From Gnetum montanum (lineage: Eukaryota; Streptophyta; Gnetopsida; Gnetales; Gnetaceae): a stretch of DNA of 59,008 nt. The stretch spans positions 182,342 to 241,349 of the forward strand of contig MNCI01010480.1 of the NCBI GenBank assembly GCA_015680685.1, read 5' to 3'. Each line of letters starts with the position of its first letter. Within the stretch, counting starts at the first letter, position 1. The notes beneath the pieces were generated by a model that was given only the letters and a program-made list of their open reading frames with translations, did no database searches and was not told the DNA's origin. The translations under genes and the position numbers were made by a program. Below are positions 10,431 through 23,658 of the stretch, piece by piece.

Positions 10431-12680
10431 CTTAGAAAACAAAATTCCAAATGTTGTGGAAGGGATCTTATATAATTGATAAAACCTTTTTCTCTAGGGC
10501 CATTATCAGAGAACCCAAATAAAAAGAAGTTGGTTAACACACAACAAGTAAAACCTTTTCATGAACCCAAGCAGGCCAGTGCAACAAAGACCTCAATGAA
10601 TGAACAACCATGCTCAATTTGTCAAATCTCCTTTTTCTAACTCAATTATGGGTGAGATGGCCATCTGTGCTAATCATCCATATGGCTCTTCAATTTTTCT
10701 ATTTTTTTTGTTTTCCAAGTTTTTGATTTTGAAAGTTACTTATTTTACACCTTTTTTTTATTTTCAATTTTTTTCCTATTTTACACCATTTTTTGTTTTA
10801 TACCATCATTAGTACATTTGAATATTTTTTAAATATTTTTACACTTTCTTATATATTTTACTTTGTTTTGTTTGAGTGCGATTTTTAAATTTTTGCTAAT
10901 AAACATGCTTTGTACTAATAGAACACAGTGGTGCTATGGTTGCTACTAATGGTGGTTTATGTTTAGTATTTTGTTTGCTAATGTCTAGTTTTTATTTTGA
11001 ATTTTTGTACCAATGGCTAAGTCATGGTTTCTTTTTCATGGAACAGGTAGTGAGTCCATGTCATCCACCCATTCAAAAACTCTATGGTTTTTCTTATTTT
11101 GGAAGTTTGATGTCCCTTTCATTAAATCAACTTTTAATAAATTAGTGACCGTGGTAATTTCCAAAATTGGGAAGGATTCAAAGGTTTTTACAGGGCGTGA
11201 CTTCAAGGGAACTCAATACAATTTATACTTTTCTACTTCCTTGGGTGCTGAGTATTTTCATAGATTTCTTATCATTCCATGTTGTCCAATAACAAGAAGT
11301 CTAATAAAGCCTTTGCATGGTGTGGTTCCCATCCAAAAAGAAAGGAAAAAGCCAAAACAAAAAAAATAAAATAAAAAGATAAAAAGAAATGAAAAAAAAA
11401 ACATGATGGGAATTCAAAGCACACCTCTTAGATAAACAAATGGGACTATAAACATTGGTTATGGGACTAGAAAGACATGTTACCCATGCCTAAAGGTCCT
11501 CTCTAACTAAGGCCCCCTCTCACTTCCTACTTCTCTTTTCTCCTCTTTATGAAATGGTGGTTTTTCTATGGGTGTACTCTTATGTCTTGAGGGGATGGAT
11601 TGAAATTGGATTGACAATGCGAAGTCACTAAAAGAGTTTGGTTTTGGTCTAGACTAAGGATGGATCTTCTCAGGTGATTTTTAAACACAAACTTCATAAG
11701 GGAATTCTTATGACCTTAGTCTAGAATTCCATTCCACCTTCTTTATCATCCATCTATGTTAACCATATTTCACCTCTCTGTCAAAGTCTATGTTCTTGAT
11801 TCACTGTCTTAGTCTAACATACTTGAATTCTTAGGTAGAATCTTCCAAGTTTTGATCCTTAACTTTCATTGATCATTAATCACCTATGAAGCCCATGGAC
11901 TTCTTAGGTTGAGGTTATGTAAGGGCAGGAAAGGCATGTATCTACTATGGGAAGGATCCACCTGCATATCCCTTTGTTGGGTTCATTAAGCACCTTATCA
12001 TTAGGCATTCTTGCAATCAAAATCTTTCATACATCCATCTTTTGCATCACACCATGTGCTCTTTTACATATTTTGTTCATTAAACATATTCTCCATAAAA
12101 ATGTTTCAATTTTAAATCTTTCAAAGACCCTCTTCAATACTATTATCATATTCATGGCTTTTCTAGGACTACTATGGGAAAGATTCCTTATATTTTTTGA
12201 GATATTTAAATTTCAACTTTTTGGCTATGGGCTCCATATACAAGGCCCCGTCAAAAAAGTAGACCCATATACAAGGCCCTTTTGATCTAAGGAAAAAATA
12301 GTATATATATGTGTGACCCCACTTGAAAAATTTTACATTTTCTTACAAACACCAAGGGAGTTTCCAAATTTTCAAAGCCTAGAACCTTCCAAAGCCCATA
12401 ACTTTCTAACCATTTATCCAAATCACTTTGTTCTTTGACCTTGTAGCTACCAAACACAAGCTCTTCATCATGGAGGCCACAAATGTGCCATTTTTTATGA
12501 AATATTTTACATCATTTTTTAACTCCCACAGAGGTTTATCTAAGAAATCAACTATTAAATACCAAATTACAAGAGTTAAACCTTTTCAACAAGCTTCAAT
12601 ACCATTTATAATAAATAATTAATAAAATAATTATAAAATAATCAAACTACCATGGTCCAACCTTAGCCAAAGTGTAACTA
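10431..12680 (+). other. Spacer between pol and post-pol ORF, element 1
   Basis: No domain is visible. The ORFs at 10600-10812, 10936-11369 and 11947-12285 are T-rich and hydrophobic by composition, and I do not treat them as genes. Much of the stretch aligns with the matching spacer of element 2 (about 32000-33400). One segment, 11091-11445, is turned round relative to that copy. 12240-12280 carries a short direct repeat of CCATATACAAGGCCC. Confidence 0.65.
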
Positions 12681-15590
12681 ATTAATGAGAGAAGGTATTC
12701 AAAAGTTAAAATTACACATTTTATATGCTAATCCATGGATGTGTTTTGACCATAAATGGCATCCAAAGGAAAGCACACGTAGGAAGCAGGACTATCTCAA
12801 CCAAGGAAGAAATGGCCCAAAATGGGAAGAGGCCAAGAATAGGCCCAAGAAGAACCAATTGCAACCCATGCCATAGGTTCTCTTAGGACAAATTCTAGAA
12901 CTAGCAGCAGTAATAGAACACTCCCATCAGGATGATGCACTAGCACAACAAGAAAATCTTGAGGTGACCTTAATAGAAGCTTGTCTAAATCAAATAATAT
13001 CATGACAAGTCTAGAAAGAAATTCTTTAGGAGTTAAACTTTGGCCCTTTCCTAAAGCAAGCACCAAAAGAAGTATAGGACCAGCTAAAGGCCTCTCCCAT
13101 GTGGCCAATTATCACTTTCACCAGGCAGTGGTACATGGGAGAAACATTTTTATTCTAGAATAATAGTTAGGTTGGCTCAATGGTCAAAATCAAGGACATT
13201 TCAGTGTCCTACTTGGTTCATGCCATTACACAAGTACTTGGGTTGCCATAAATAGGGGAAAGTCTTATTGAGATTCAAATGCATGTGCATCCTAGCATCA
13301 AGAAAGAATGGATTCAACGGTGCTATGCTATTAATTGTAAGGATTTTGGCACACTCACATTGGTAGAGAGGATATGCTACAAGATTGTAACCTTCCACCT
13401 CAATCCCATGATGAGGCTAAGAAAAATCACTACCTTCTTTGCCTGAGCATGTGTCACTCTAAGTGGAAGATTCCATGTTAACCTTCCACAATTAATCTAT
13501 CTAAAGATAGAGAAGTAGTTTAAAAAATTAATGTGGAAGGAAGGCACTCCCCTTCCCATGCCTCATCTGGAAACTCTATCAAAGGAGAGGAATATTCCAT
13601 TACACAAATGACATTGTTAGGCATGTTTTAGCCTTGAACTGGGTAGAAATGATGAAAGACAAGATGCCTATAATGACTAAGAAGAGGAGTAGCAACCACC
13701 ACCTCCACTTGCCACTTAAACAGCCATGCCAGACATTGCTACAATTGCCCAATGGTTTCAAAAATATCAAAAATGGCTCTTGAGTAAATAAGAAAAACAA
13801 ACAGGCATGAGTGATGGGGAACCATCCATGTATAGACTAGGAATGAGCCACCTAAATGAGGTGGCCTAGACAATTAGCTTGATAGGTGAAGGTGGATCCA
13901 TCTTCTCAACCCAAAGAATGCAATTGCCTGCAAGGTTGAATCCAAGTGCTAGAGAGGTCACAGTATCTCTCGTAGAACAACAATCACTCATAGAAATATT
14001 TGGGAATGCTATGATCTTCTTGGTTCACTTAGAAGAGGACAAGGGGGAAACAATATTGGTGATGTAGCACAAAGGATAGGGGACTACAGCAAAGGAGGTT
14101 GCTGACTATATTGCTAAAACGTTTAATGCATTGACAATATCAGAACTAGGTGTCACTACACTGAAGGATGTGTAGATGTTAGCAAGAATCACAAATAGAA
14201 AAATAAATGCAGCACAACATGAAGAACTACTAGATTGATTGGTGAGAATTGAGTAACTATTTATGAATGTCATTAACCTTCTAAACAATATTACTACAAC
14301 CCATTCAAAGCTGCTTGATGCAAGAGGTAAGAATATCATCTTGGAGGGTCAACTCAAAATAGCTTGGGAGCTAAACAAATGCTTGGCTACTAAAGTTGCC
14401 AAATTAATAGCCTAGATTACCAACCCCACATTTCTCAACCTGGCATTGACAAGAGATGACACTATGAAATAGCTTTACACTAAACTAAAAGGGTTAAGGA
14501 TATAATGGAGACAATGATGTTCTATTGATCCTTGGTAGAGGCCAGACAACACAAGATTCAGAAGTTCTTGGATCATGCGTACCAAGAAAATGTATAGTTA
14601 ACCATAGAGAATCATTGCCTATAGAATGTTAATGAGTGCAAGCAACAATTAACCAATTTCATCCAGTAACAGTAGGAGCAACTGGCTAGAGAACACAGAT
14701 AACTAAGAAGATTGGCAATAGAAAATAGTAATCTCTCCATGGAAACGATCCATGCCCTTCACTAGAAAACTACAACTGAGGTAACTACCTGGAAACTAGA
14801 GGCTCTCAAAATTGAGAGAGTTAAGGATCATTATCGAGAATAGGTCAGTCTATAAAAGGAAGTGAATGAAAAACATATTCAATTGGTGAAGGCGAAAGTG
14901 AATGAAATCCTCCGACAACTCCAACTAGGAAAAGAAGTATGGCAACCCATTATTGATGGGATAAACACCTACAACAAAGCAACAATCCACATGAAGGAAT
15001 TGCAAATTAAGGAGATGATGGAATACATGGAGCTTGTCAATCTTTGTTATGCAAATCTAGTCATGTTGACTACCGAATGGCCATATTTAGAACTCAAGAA
15101 ATAGCTAGCTAGCTCATACTCATTATACAAGGACAAGTTCAAGCATCACATAGACACCAACGAAAATCTTGCAATGGCAAATGCTAAACTTGAAGTTCTC
15201 AGGGCATGATTCACTAATCAATAATTAACTATCGAGAACCTAGCCAAGAGGATGAATGACTACTAGGAGCTATAGAATGTAGTTAGGATGTTCAATATTT
15301 GAACACAAATAGTTTGCTACTTGGTTTATCAATGCAAAGGAGATGATGCTGGTAATGTCTTGTCCATGGGATATCCCCATTCTAACTCACATTGGTAATG
15401 CTGTGTGGACTGTGAATGATCCTTGGAGTAAGGAGGAGAAGATAAAGGCATTACTAGATGCCTTTCACCTTCCACCAAAGGTTGCAGCTATAGCAGAACA
15501 ACCATAGCTAACTTATCTATCGTGCATGCCTGAAGTTGGCAAAGGTCCTTCAGAACCTCAAGAGCCACCATCATCTGGGATTGTTTAATC
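12680..15590 (+). pseudogene. Decayed post-pol ORF of element 1 (coiled-coil, env position)
   Basis: This occupies the place where Athila elements carry an extra ORF. Fragments shared with element 2 are an N-terminal ASPMWPVI-like block (about 13090), GGSIFSTQRMQLPARLNPSAREVTVSLVEQ (starting about 13890) and a long helical, Gln/Glu/Lys-rich part (14600-15100, for example MNEKHIQLVKAKVNEIL). The C-terminal block, near 15360-15510, reads FHLPPKVAAIAEQP. I see no signal peptide or membrane span, so calling it an envelope protein would be unsafe. It is broken by many stops. Function unknown. Confidence 0.6.
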
Positions 15591-15809
15591 TTCTCCACCA
15601 CTCTCATGCCACCAAAGGATGTGCTATCTAATTTTATGTAGTCATGTAATGGTGTTTAATTTTGTGTCATTAATACCACCATTTTTTTGTAATTTGTTCA
15701 TTGGTACACTTGAGCACTTATTTTTGTCAACTTAGTTTTTTTTTAGAGTTAGTTAATAATTCTATACCTTCTCAATTTTGTAAAGGAACTCAAGAATGAG
15801 TTTTTATTT

Positions 15810-15823
15810 AGTTGTGGGGGGTA
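15810..15823 (+). other. Polypurine tract of element 1
   Basis: AGTTGTGGGGGGTA lies directly before the 3' LTR. The same G-rich tract, read on the minus strand, abuts the 3' LTRs of elements 2 and 4, so it is the plus-strand primer of this clade. Confidence 0.8.
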
Positions 15824-16736
15824 TGATAAGCATCAAAGTGTCACATCAATGGGCCCTCATTGATGTGGACTCATCAATAAGCCCCCATCAATAGGATCAC
15901 ATTTATGTCGATGGGCATTTGTTATGTCTACAAGACCCTATCAACATAGTTTTGAAGAAAAAACTATAAATACAAGCTTGAACCCATGTTTATGAATCAT
16001 TAAAGTCATAGTAGTAGTAGAGCTCTTATCGTTTGTTAATTTGAAAGTTAGAATATTTCTCTGAGTGCTAGCAATAGAAATCAAAAAGTATATAGATCTT
16101 TATTTCGAGCACTATTCTACTTGAACCACACCAATATGTACAGCAATAAAGATGAGCCTTTTGATCAAACCTTATAGTACTTAGAATAGATTAATAAATT
16201 ATATATGCATTTATTATTTTCATTGATTATGCTCTTAATTAAGCTAAATAGATTAACCACATAAGTATGACCACTTCAAGCATAAACACGTATTTGGTTG
16301 GTAATTGCAACAACATTATTGCTTGGTGCACCCAATAGCATAGCACTTGGTAACCTAAAAATGGATATGTGGGTTCAAGACAAGTATAGAAAGTAGGACT
16401 AGATGCTTATGTTAGGACTAGTTAGATATTAGTTAGTTAGTTAAACTAAATTAGTTGTTAAATTACTTCATCTCTCTACTTTAAGCACTAAAGAACATAA
16501 AACAAAAAACAATAAAAATAATATGCCTCAATTACACTTAACCATACCATGTGCATACCATGTGCATCACAAGTGTAATTGGGAAGACAACAAAAGACCT
16601 TTACGGAAAGGTTCACTTTCTAGAAGACTAGTGTATTGGAAACTATAGAGTCTACAAAATTTGACTAGATTACATGTGAATGCTTCATGATTCCTATGGT
16701 TGGGTGTAGGGGTACCTCACCACTCATTACTCATCA
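15824..16736 (+). repeat. 3' LTR of element 1 (family A)
   Basis: Runs from TGATAAGCATCAAAGTG to ACTCATCA. A TATA box, ACTATAAATACAAG, is at 15965-15978. An 11-bp unit, ACCATGTGCAT, is duplicated in tandem near 16548-16567 and is single in the 5' LTR. The two LTRs differ by many transitions, so the insertion is old. Confidence 0.9.
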
Positions 16737-18878
16737 CATATGTAACTTCTTCTACTCTAATCTAATATCAACAAATATCAAAAATAATTAATAAGGAATA
16801 TGTTAATAAACTAATATCTTAAACTATGATAATAAATCTCATAAAATAACAAAACTAAAATAAATAAAGTAAATATGAACCAAGTAGCTAGCAACATAAT
16901 GTGTCAAATAAGGCCATAAATATTTACTAGGGAATGTCAATAGATCAATGACTTTGTCATGCTCCCAACTAAATCTATCATGAAATCTTGCCACACATAA
17001 CAATAGACTTATTGTAGATATGCTAAATGGAATATACATACATACATACATGCATGCATGCATAGAAAAAAGATGTATAATAATAGTAATTCAAACATGC
17101 ATCTAAAGGTTCATAAACATGAAATATCAAGTGCATAACCATAAATATATAAAATAACTAACATGCATAACACACTCATGAACCAAGCAACATAATCTTA
17201 ATGAAGGGACATACATACGAACGATCCAAAATTATGGGATGCTACATGAAGTCTAAGTTTCAGAAGTAGAAGTAATAAAAATTTTATCTAAAGCATTCTA
17301 AAAGAATAATATAGAAACAAATTAAAAATCATAAATAAAATATAAAACATATAGTTTTATAAAAAATACAAATTATCCAAACAAGCATACCAATCAAAGT
17401 AATTCTGCATCTACTAATAACTAATCTAATGTTTAATTCTTACTAACTCAAAACTTTAAGAAAAGGGATTATTGTGCATGTAATTAATTAAAAAACATTT
17501 CAAAATAAAAAAAATATTAAAAAGCACTCAAATGTAAAATTTATTAAGATAAGAATTATTAAGCTAAGAATAAAGAAAAATCTTAAAAGAAAACTTATAC
17601 TATATAAAAAGTAAAATGGCTAATAAAAGGACATTGCTCAAAATCATAATTAATGTAAGAAAGGAACAACAAGCATATGTATGGATAAGTAAAAGAAAGA
17701 TTACATGTTCTAATTGCAAATATACCAAAGGGGTAAGTTGCATCTTAGGTAGTGGCATTACACATAGTTAGGTACAACTCTTTAATATACTAAAAAATTA
17801 CCAAAAAACATACTATGGTAGAGTAAGACTGTAGCTTACTAGGCAGACTATGACTTGACTACAACTTAGCACTAGGTCATAATTGCATGCCTAGTCTATG
17901 AAAATAATTTTAATGATGTAACATAAAAAATAAAAAACTAGCTTGTAACTTCTACTACTAAGGGATAAGCATTACATCAAAGAGTAGGTTCATGTCATCA
18001 TTGTTTAGGCATAGTGGGGGTACAAAATTTTTTAAATTTAGGATCTTCATTTATGTGCATATTTGATATTACAACTAACAAATGGAGATGATCATAAATA
18101 ATCAAATCAAGAACTACTAATAAATCATATTTATTTATTTATTGAAAGAAGTATAATTTCTATAAAATATCATCTAACTTTTCAAGTGAAGTCTTTGTTG
18201 CTACATAACATGGATTTTCAAATTCTATAGTTTAATGTAAAAAAGCCTGGTAAGTTTATTAGAAATAATGCATTTATGCATAATGAGTGCATGAAAAATA
18301 AAATAAATATTTATATTTAATATATAATAAAAAATAAAATATCATTTTCACAAAATTATAAACATTCATGTTACAATAAAATTCTGGATCCTACTAATCT
18401 ATGAAAGATGAAAGCATTGAAAAAATAATAGAAGAATCATTTTTTAGAAATAGAAAGCCTTCTAGGAACTTTATTTCTAATAGGTTTATACAAAGTCATC
18501 GAGCTAGAATACTAAATTATCAATTAAAAATTAAAGTAGGTATAGAAGAATACCATTATAAATAATATTATACTTATAATTTATCAATGATTAAAAAAAT
18601 CAAAAATAGTTGTAAATAATGAGAATACAATAATAAAATACATAGATAAATTAGTTAACACAAAGATCTAAAACATGGTTACTATAAAATCCTAATGATT
18701 CAACTCATCAATAGACATGAAAAAATTTATGGTATGAGATATACTAAAAGGTACAAAAATGCTAATTCATTGAACATTATAATAAAGTTAATGAGTAGTT
18801 TTAGATAGGCTCTACTTGTACATCAGGTTTTAAATGTTTATTTATTTGATCACATCATTTTTTCAATTAAATTTATTT
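16737..18878. other. AT-rich spacer between elements 1 and 2
   Basis: No gene or retroelement domain is seen. The ORF at 16839-17063 is a by-product of a CATA/CATG microsatellite. The rest is A-rich and low in complexity. Confidence 0.7.
17032..17063. repeat. (CATA)n(CATG)n microsatellite
   Basis: Four-base repeats, first CATA and then TGCA/CATG, about 30 bases long in total. Confidence 0.9.
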
Positions 18879-18883
18879 ATTAG
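18879..18883. other. Target-site duplication of element 2 (left copy)
   Basis: ATTAG, identical to 41243-41247. Confidence 0.85.
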
Positions 18884-19716
18884 AGATGAGTGGCGAGGTA
18901 CACCTACATCCAACCATAAGAATCATGAAGTGTTCAAGCATGATCTGGTCGAATTCCATGGACTTTATCATTTCTAGTGCACTAGTACTTTAGGAAGTGA
19001 ATCTAGCTTTAAGGTCAATCATTGTCCTCCTAATTACACTTGTGACATTCATTGGTATGGTTAAGTGTAACTGAGGCATTCAATTTTTATCATTTTTATG
19101 TTTTATAGTTGGGTGCTTGAATTGTAGATAAAAAGGGATTTGATTGACTAATCTAAATTAACTAATTAACTAATCATGTAACTAATCCTAACATAAGTAT
19201 CTGTTCCCACTTTTCGTACATGTCCTGAACCCACGTATCCACTACTGGGCAACCAAGCGCTACACTACTGGGTGTACCAAGCAATAAGGCTGCTGGGATT
19301 ACCAAGAGAATATTTAATAACTAATTAAAAAAATTTAAAAAAATAATTGGAAATAGTGAATGCATAAATGAAATAGCTAATCTATCCAAAGTGCTACAAG
19401 GTATGTCAGAAAGCTTATCTTTATTGTCGCACACATTGTCATGCTTAGGTACAACAATTCTTGAATAAAGATCCATACACTTAATGACTCCTACTATGGG
19501 CATTCAAAGGAAAAATTTTAACTTTTAAATGGAAAATTTGCAAGAGCTTTGCTACTATTGAAATCTACATTGCCATAAATGAGGCTAGTAGGCACATATT
19601 TATAGGTGACAAATAGACACTACATCAACAGGGCCTCATCAACGTAGGATAAGATGCATCGATGGGGCCTCATCGATGAGGCCTCCTCAATGCAGCCAAC
19701 CAACAATGACTCATCA
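18884..19716 (-). repeat. 3' LTR of element 2 (family A)
   Basis: Ends in ACTCATCA read on the plus strand at 19709-19716. The outer end has mutated from TGATGAG to AGATGAG. It is about 80 bp shorter than the 5' LTR because of a deletion near 19310-19335. A GGCCTCATCGATGAGGCC perfect palindrome lies in its U3 at 19666-19683. Confidence 0.88.
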
Positions 19717-19730
19717 TACCTCCACAACTA
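19717..19730 (-). other. Polypurine tract of element 2
   Basis: The minus strand reads TAGTTGTGGAGGTA directly before the 3' LTR. One A interrupts the G run seen in elements 1 and 4. Confidence 0.7.
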
Positions 19731-19989
19731 AATGAAAACTCATCCTCAATTTCTTTTACAAAATTGGGAAGGTATGGGATTATTGACTGACTTTTCCTTA
19801 AACAAAACAAATTGACTAACTTGACAAAAAATAAAGTGCCTAGGTGTATAGATCACACATTACAAAAAATGAAGTTGCTTAGGACAAAAAATTGAACACC
19901 ATGATTCAACTCTTCAAAAATCAAACAACACGTTCCTTGATGGTATGAAACTTGTTGCAATAGTGGTTCCTGAGGCTCTGAGGAACCTT

Positions 19990-22077
19990 CACTGGCTTCA
20001 CACACAAGTAGTGGTTGAGGTAGCTATGGTTGTCTTGCTACTACTACAAATTTAGGTGGAAGGTAGAAAGCCTCTAGCAATGCTTTCATTTTTTCCTCCT
20101 TACTCCTAGGATCATGCACCATCCATGCAACTTTCACAATGTGGCTTGGAATAGGCACATCCCAAGGACATGGGATTGTTGGAAACAACTCCTTGGAATT
20201 GTCAAACCAAGTATAAAATTGTTTACATCCAATGTCAAATGCTCTCACTGTGTTATTTAACTCTTGGAAGTCATTCATCTATCTGGCTAGGTTCTCAGTG
20301 ATAGATCATTGACCTCTAAATCATCCTTTGAAAACTTTGAGTTTAACATTAGTAGTCTCAAGCTTTTTCTTGTGTCCTTGTGGTGTTTAAACTCAAACTC
20401 GTATAACATATATGACCTAGCCACTTATTTTTCTAACTTTGACTATACCCATCTAGCAATCAACATTACTAGGTTTGCATAATGGAGATTGGCCAACTCC
20501 ATGTACTCTATCATTTCCTCAATTTACAACTCCTTCAAGTATATCTCCACTTTGTTGTAGGTGTCAATCCCATCAAGGATGGGCTACCACATCTCTCTTC
20601 CTTACTAGAGTTTTTGGAGGGCTTCATTCACTTTTTCCTTTGCCATCTAGATTTTTTTTTCATTCACTTCCTTTTGCAAACTAACCTAGTTCCTGTAGTG
20701 ATTTTTCACTTTCTCAAATTTGAGACCTTCATTCTTCTAGGCTATGATTTCAATGATAGACTTTTGTTGCAAGGTGCGTACCTCCTCCATTGATAGATTT
20801 TGGTTCTCCATGGCCAATTTTCTTAGTTCAATGTTTACCCTAGCAAGCTACTCTTGTTGTTGATGAATGAATTCTTACATTTGATCTCTTTTAGCATCAA
20901 CATTTTGTAGGCGATGATTTTGCATGATCAATGCTTCATTCTCCTAGTGCATCTAATTCAAGTCATTTTTGATAGAATATGTTTTTGCTTTTGCTACAGA
21001 CTATTTAAAGATGGTCATTACTGCTTCTTTCTCAACCTTTTGAAATCATTCTTAAAGTTGTTTGATAACTTCATCTCTTGTCACTATTGGACTAAGGATT
21101 ACTTGTTCTATAAGTTGGACATGAAGTTAAGCAACCTCTACAACCGTGCGTTGATTTTTCTCTTAGGTCATTTCTATTTGCCCCTCCAAAATTATGCATC
21201 TTCCTATTGCATTCAATAGTTCTAACTGGGTTGTAGTGATGTTCTCCAAGAGATCAAAGATGTTTGAAGTCGATTTCCCAATTACTACTAGACATTCCAG
21301 AAACTATTCATGTTGGGCTGCATTCAATTTCCCATTGACTATGCTTGCATATGTATGCACATCCTGAAGTACAAATACATCCAATACAGATGCTATAGGT
21401 GCATTCAATGCTTCTGCTACATGGTCAACAATCACTTCTATTATTTTCTCCTATCCTCGGTGCTACATCACTAAGATAGTTGTCTCTTTACCTTCCTCCA
21501 ACCTCACCAAGAAAGTAGCAACATTCCCAAAGATTTCTAGAAATATATGATGTGTTGCTAGTGACATTGTCACCTCTCGAGCATTGGGATCTAACCTCAA
21601 AGGTAGTTGCTTTATTTGGGTAGAGAAAATGAAACCACCCATCTCCATCTGGCTAACTATTTAGGCCATCTCATTAAGGTGACTCATCACTAACCAAAAC
21701 ACAAATGGATCCATCCCACTCATTCTTGCTTGTTGCTCTTGTTCACTCAAGATTTTTTCTTGGATTTGACACAGATTCTCAAGGACTATATGGGCCTTCA
21801 ATGTTGTCTCTTGAGTGGGTGGTGGTGGTGGTAGCTCCTCTTCTTGAGTGGCCATTGGCATCTTGTCTTTCATTATTTCTAACCATGAGGCCAAGGGAGC
21901 ATGCTTGAGGGTATCGTTAGAATAGCAAACAATGCCTGCTCTTTTCCAAAGTTTCCTAATGAGACATAGAAAGGGCAACATCTTCCTTCCATGTTCATTA
22001 TCCTTGAAACACTTCTCGATATCCAAATAGATCAACTGTGAAAGATTAATGGGAAATATCCCACTTAGAGTGGTGCA
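19990..22077 (-). pseudogene. Post-pol ORF of element 2, C-terminal part
   Basis: The best-preserved piece is 21661-22119 on the minus strand. It includes GRKMLPFLCLIRKLWKRAGI and a Pro run (PPPPPTQETT). The L-P-F-x-C-L-I-x-x-L-x-x-x-A-G block resembles the conserved part of the protein often annotated as putative plant transposon protein in Athila-type elements. Next, at 21463-21648, is GGFIFSTQIKQLPLRLDPNA, which matches element 1 near 13890. A helical region and KALLEAFYLPPKFVVVARQP (about 20025-20090) end it. The N-terminal half lies on the far side of element 3 (31215-32000). The first 14 codons of the ORF starting at 22119 come from the inserted LTR, not from this gene. Confidence 0.65.
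22073..22077. other. Target-site duplication of element 3 (left copy)
   Basis: GTGCA, repeated at 31210-31214 after the other LTR. Confidence 0.85.
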
Positions 22078-23645
22078 TGTAACGATGGAAAATGTCGGCA
22101 GCTGGAAAATACCAAACAAAATTCCGTGTACACAGTTTTAACCACGGATCCGTGTGAGGGCTATGCTGGAAAAACGAATTCACGGCGCCCTGAACAGTCT
22201 TGTCGATCAGATAGGGACTTACTAAATTAGTAAACCGATGGAGATTGTGAATATTTCGTGGATCAATTTGATTCGACGAGTCGCAAAATGAGGGGACAAC
22301 AACGTAGACGAATTATAATGATGATGACACTAACACGATAAGAGGAGGTAGACACAAGAGAAACACGTGGTTTTAAGATCTATGCTTTGACTTGAAGAAT
22401 AAATATTTTGTATACCACATTACAATGGGGAGACCCCGATTACTAGATGTGAAGCAAACACAAAATAACAAGAAAACTGTCCAAGCAGAAGTACAGAATG
22501 AAGTCCAATCTACCTCGTAGGCTAGAGATGGGATGCAAGGAAGGTCAAGTACTGACGTCTATCAATAAACTACTTCTGATGAATAGAAACTCACAAACCA
22601 CACCAGATGATCTCTTGATCTCTAGTCTACTCCTTTTGCCTTAGGTAGTCTTTGCTCGAAAATGCTGACGATCACCAATGGAGAAAGTTGTGTCTTCGCC
22701 AAAGGGGTAATCGCTCCTACTGCCAATGTTCAAGCGAAATATCTCTTGTCTCTGTTGAAAGATAGTGCTGCCAAATGACTGCTAGAGAATGCTACTCTTT
22801 CTCTCTCTGTCCGGGTGTTTCCTCTGTTCTGTCTCGTTGCCTCTCTTTTTCTTTGCCAACTGGGACATTTATAGGTTTGACAATATGTGGAGAAGGGATG
22901 GCTGTGATGACACGTGTTTCAAACCTTTTGGAAGGTCGTTGACTTGATTGTCCTTGTGTTGAACTTTATGATTACGCACAATATGCTCATTTGTGTACTG
23001 TGTGTGTGAATAATAGATGTGCGTCGGGCATGTCTCAGCTAACTTTAGGCTACGTTACGCTCATTCGCGTTGTGTCGTGTGCAAGAGCGTAGCAAAGCAT
23101 GAAAACAATGTATTAAAGCTATTTTACGCTCGTTTACGCTGAAGCGTAAACGATGATTAGCTTGGCGATGCATTACGCTGAGATATGCTGCGTTGCGTAA
23201 TGAGCGTAAGGTGATCTATCCGCAAGAAAGGAAAAAGAGTTGATCTGTTGTGCTTCTTCTGGACTTTCTTTGACTTTTTCGAAGCTCATTACGCTACCGT
23301 GCGTAACAGAGCATAAACTCGACCTTGGACAAAAGACTTAGCAAAATATATGAGAAGTCGCATATTACGCTGCTTGAGCCTCTCTAGATGTTGAAGTAAG
23401 TCGCCTTCTGATACTAGACTATGTTGAACAGAACCACGCTAAGCATCACTACGCTACGTCACGTGATATAGCATACAAAGATAAAACATAGTGATATTGG
23501 AAATCTGCAAAGGAAATCGAAGACTTGATGCTACGCGTCTCTTTGCCTTACTCTGCCTTGTTCTCCCTTCTGGAATTTAGACATGTATTCTTGCCTGATT
23601 GCGAATCTTTGCCTGAGGCCGACTCACAATTTTCACGGTGTTTCA
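22078..23645 (-). repeat. 3' LTR of element 3
   Basis: On the plus strand it runs TGTAACGATGG...GTGTTTCA. It matches 29630-31209 throughout. A 12-bp stretch present in the right LTR near 30690-30705 is missing here, which accounts exactly for the length difference. Confidence 0.93.
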
Positions 23646-23658
23646 ATGGCCCCTCTTT
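23646..23658 (-). other. Polypurine tract of element 3
   Basis: The minus strand reads AAAGAGGGGCCAT directly before the 3' LTR. It differs from the GTGGGGGTA tract of the Athila-like elements. Confidence 0.7.

Larger units (their letters stand above)
3429..16736 (+). mobile_element. Element 1: complete but defective Athila-like Ty3/gypsy element
   Basis: Two direct LTRs (957 and 913 bp) flank a primer site, decayed gag, protease, RT, RNase H, integrase, a spacer, a long post-pol ORF and a polypurine tract, in that order. The order, the 13.3-kb size, the extra 3' ORF and a primer site like the complement of tRNA-Asp point to the Athila lineage. Every coding part has several stops or frameshifts, and catalytic residues are changed in RT and integrase, so it cannot move on its own. 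Flanking pentamers (CTCAT before, CATAT after) match only partly, so the target duplication has diverged. Element 2 is its sister copy. Confidence 0.88.

Noticed and set aside
10600-12285. Several hydrophobic ORFs in the element 1 spacer as membrane or envelope proteins
   Set aside because: The hydrophobic residues come from T-rich DNA. The ORFs overlap in different frames and are not kept in element 2.
3424-16741. Target duplication CTCAT/CATAT for element 1
   Set aside because: Only three of five bases agree, so I do not claim a preserved duplication.
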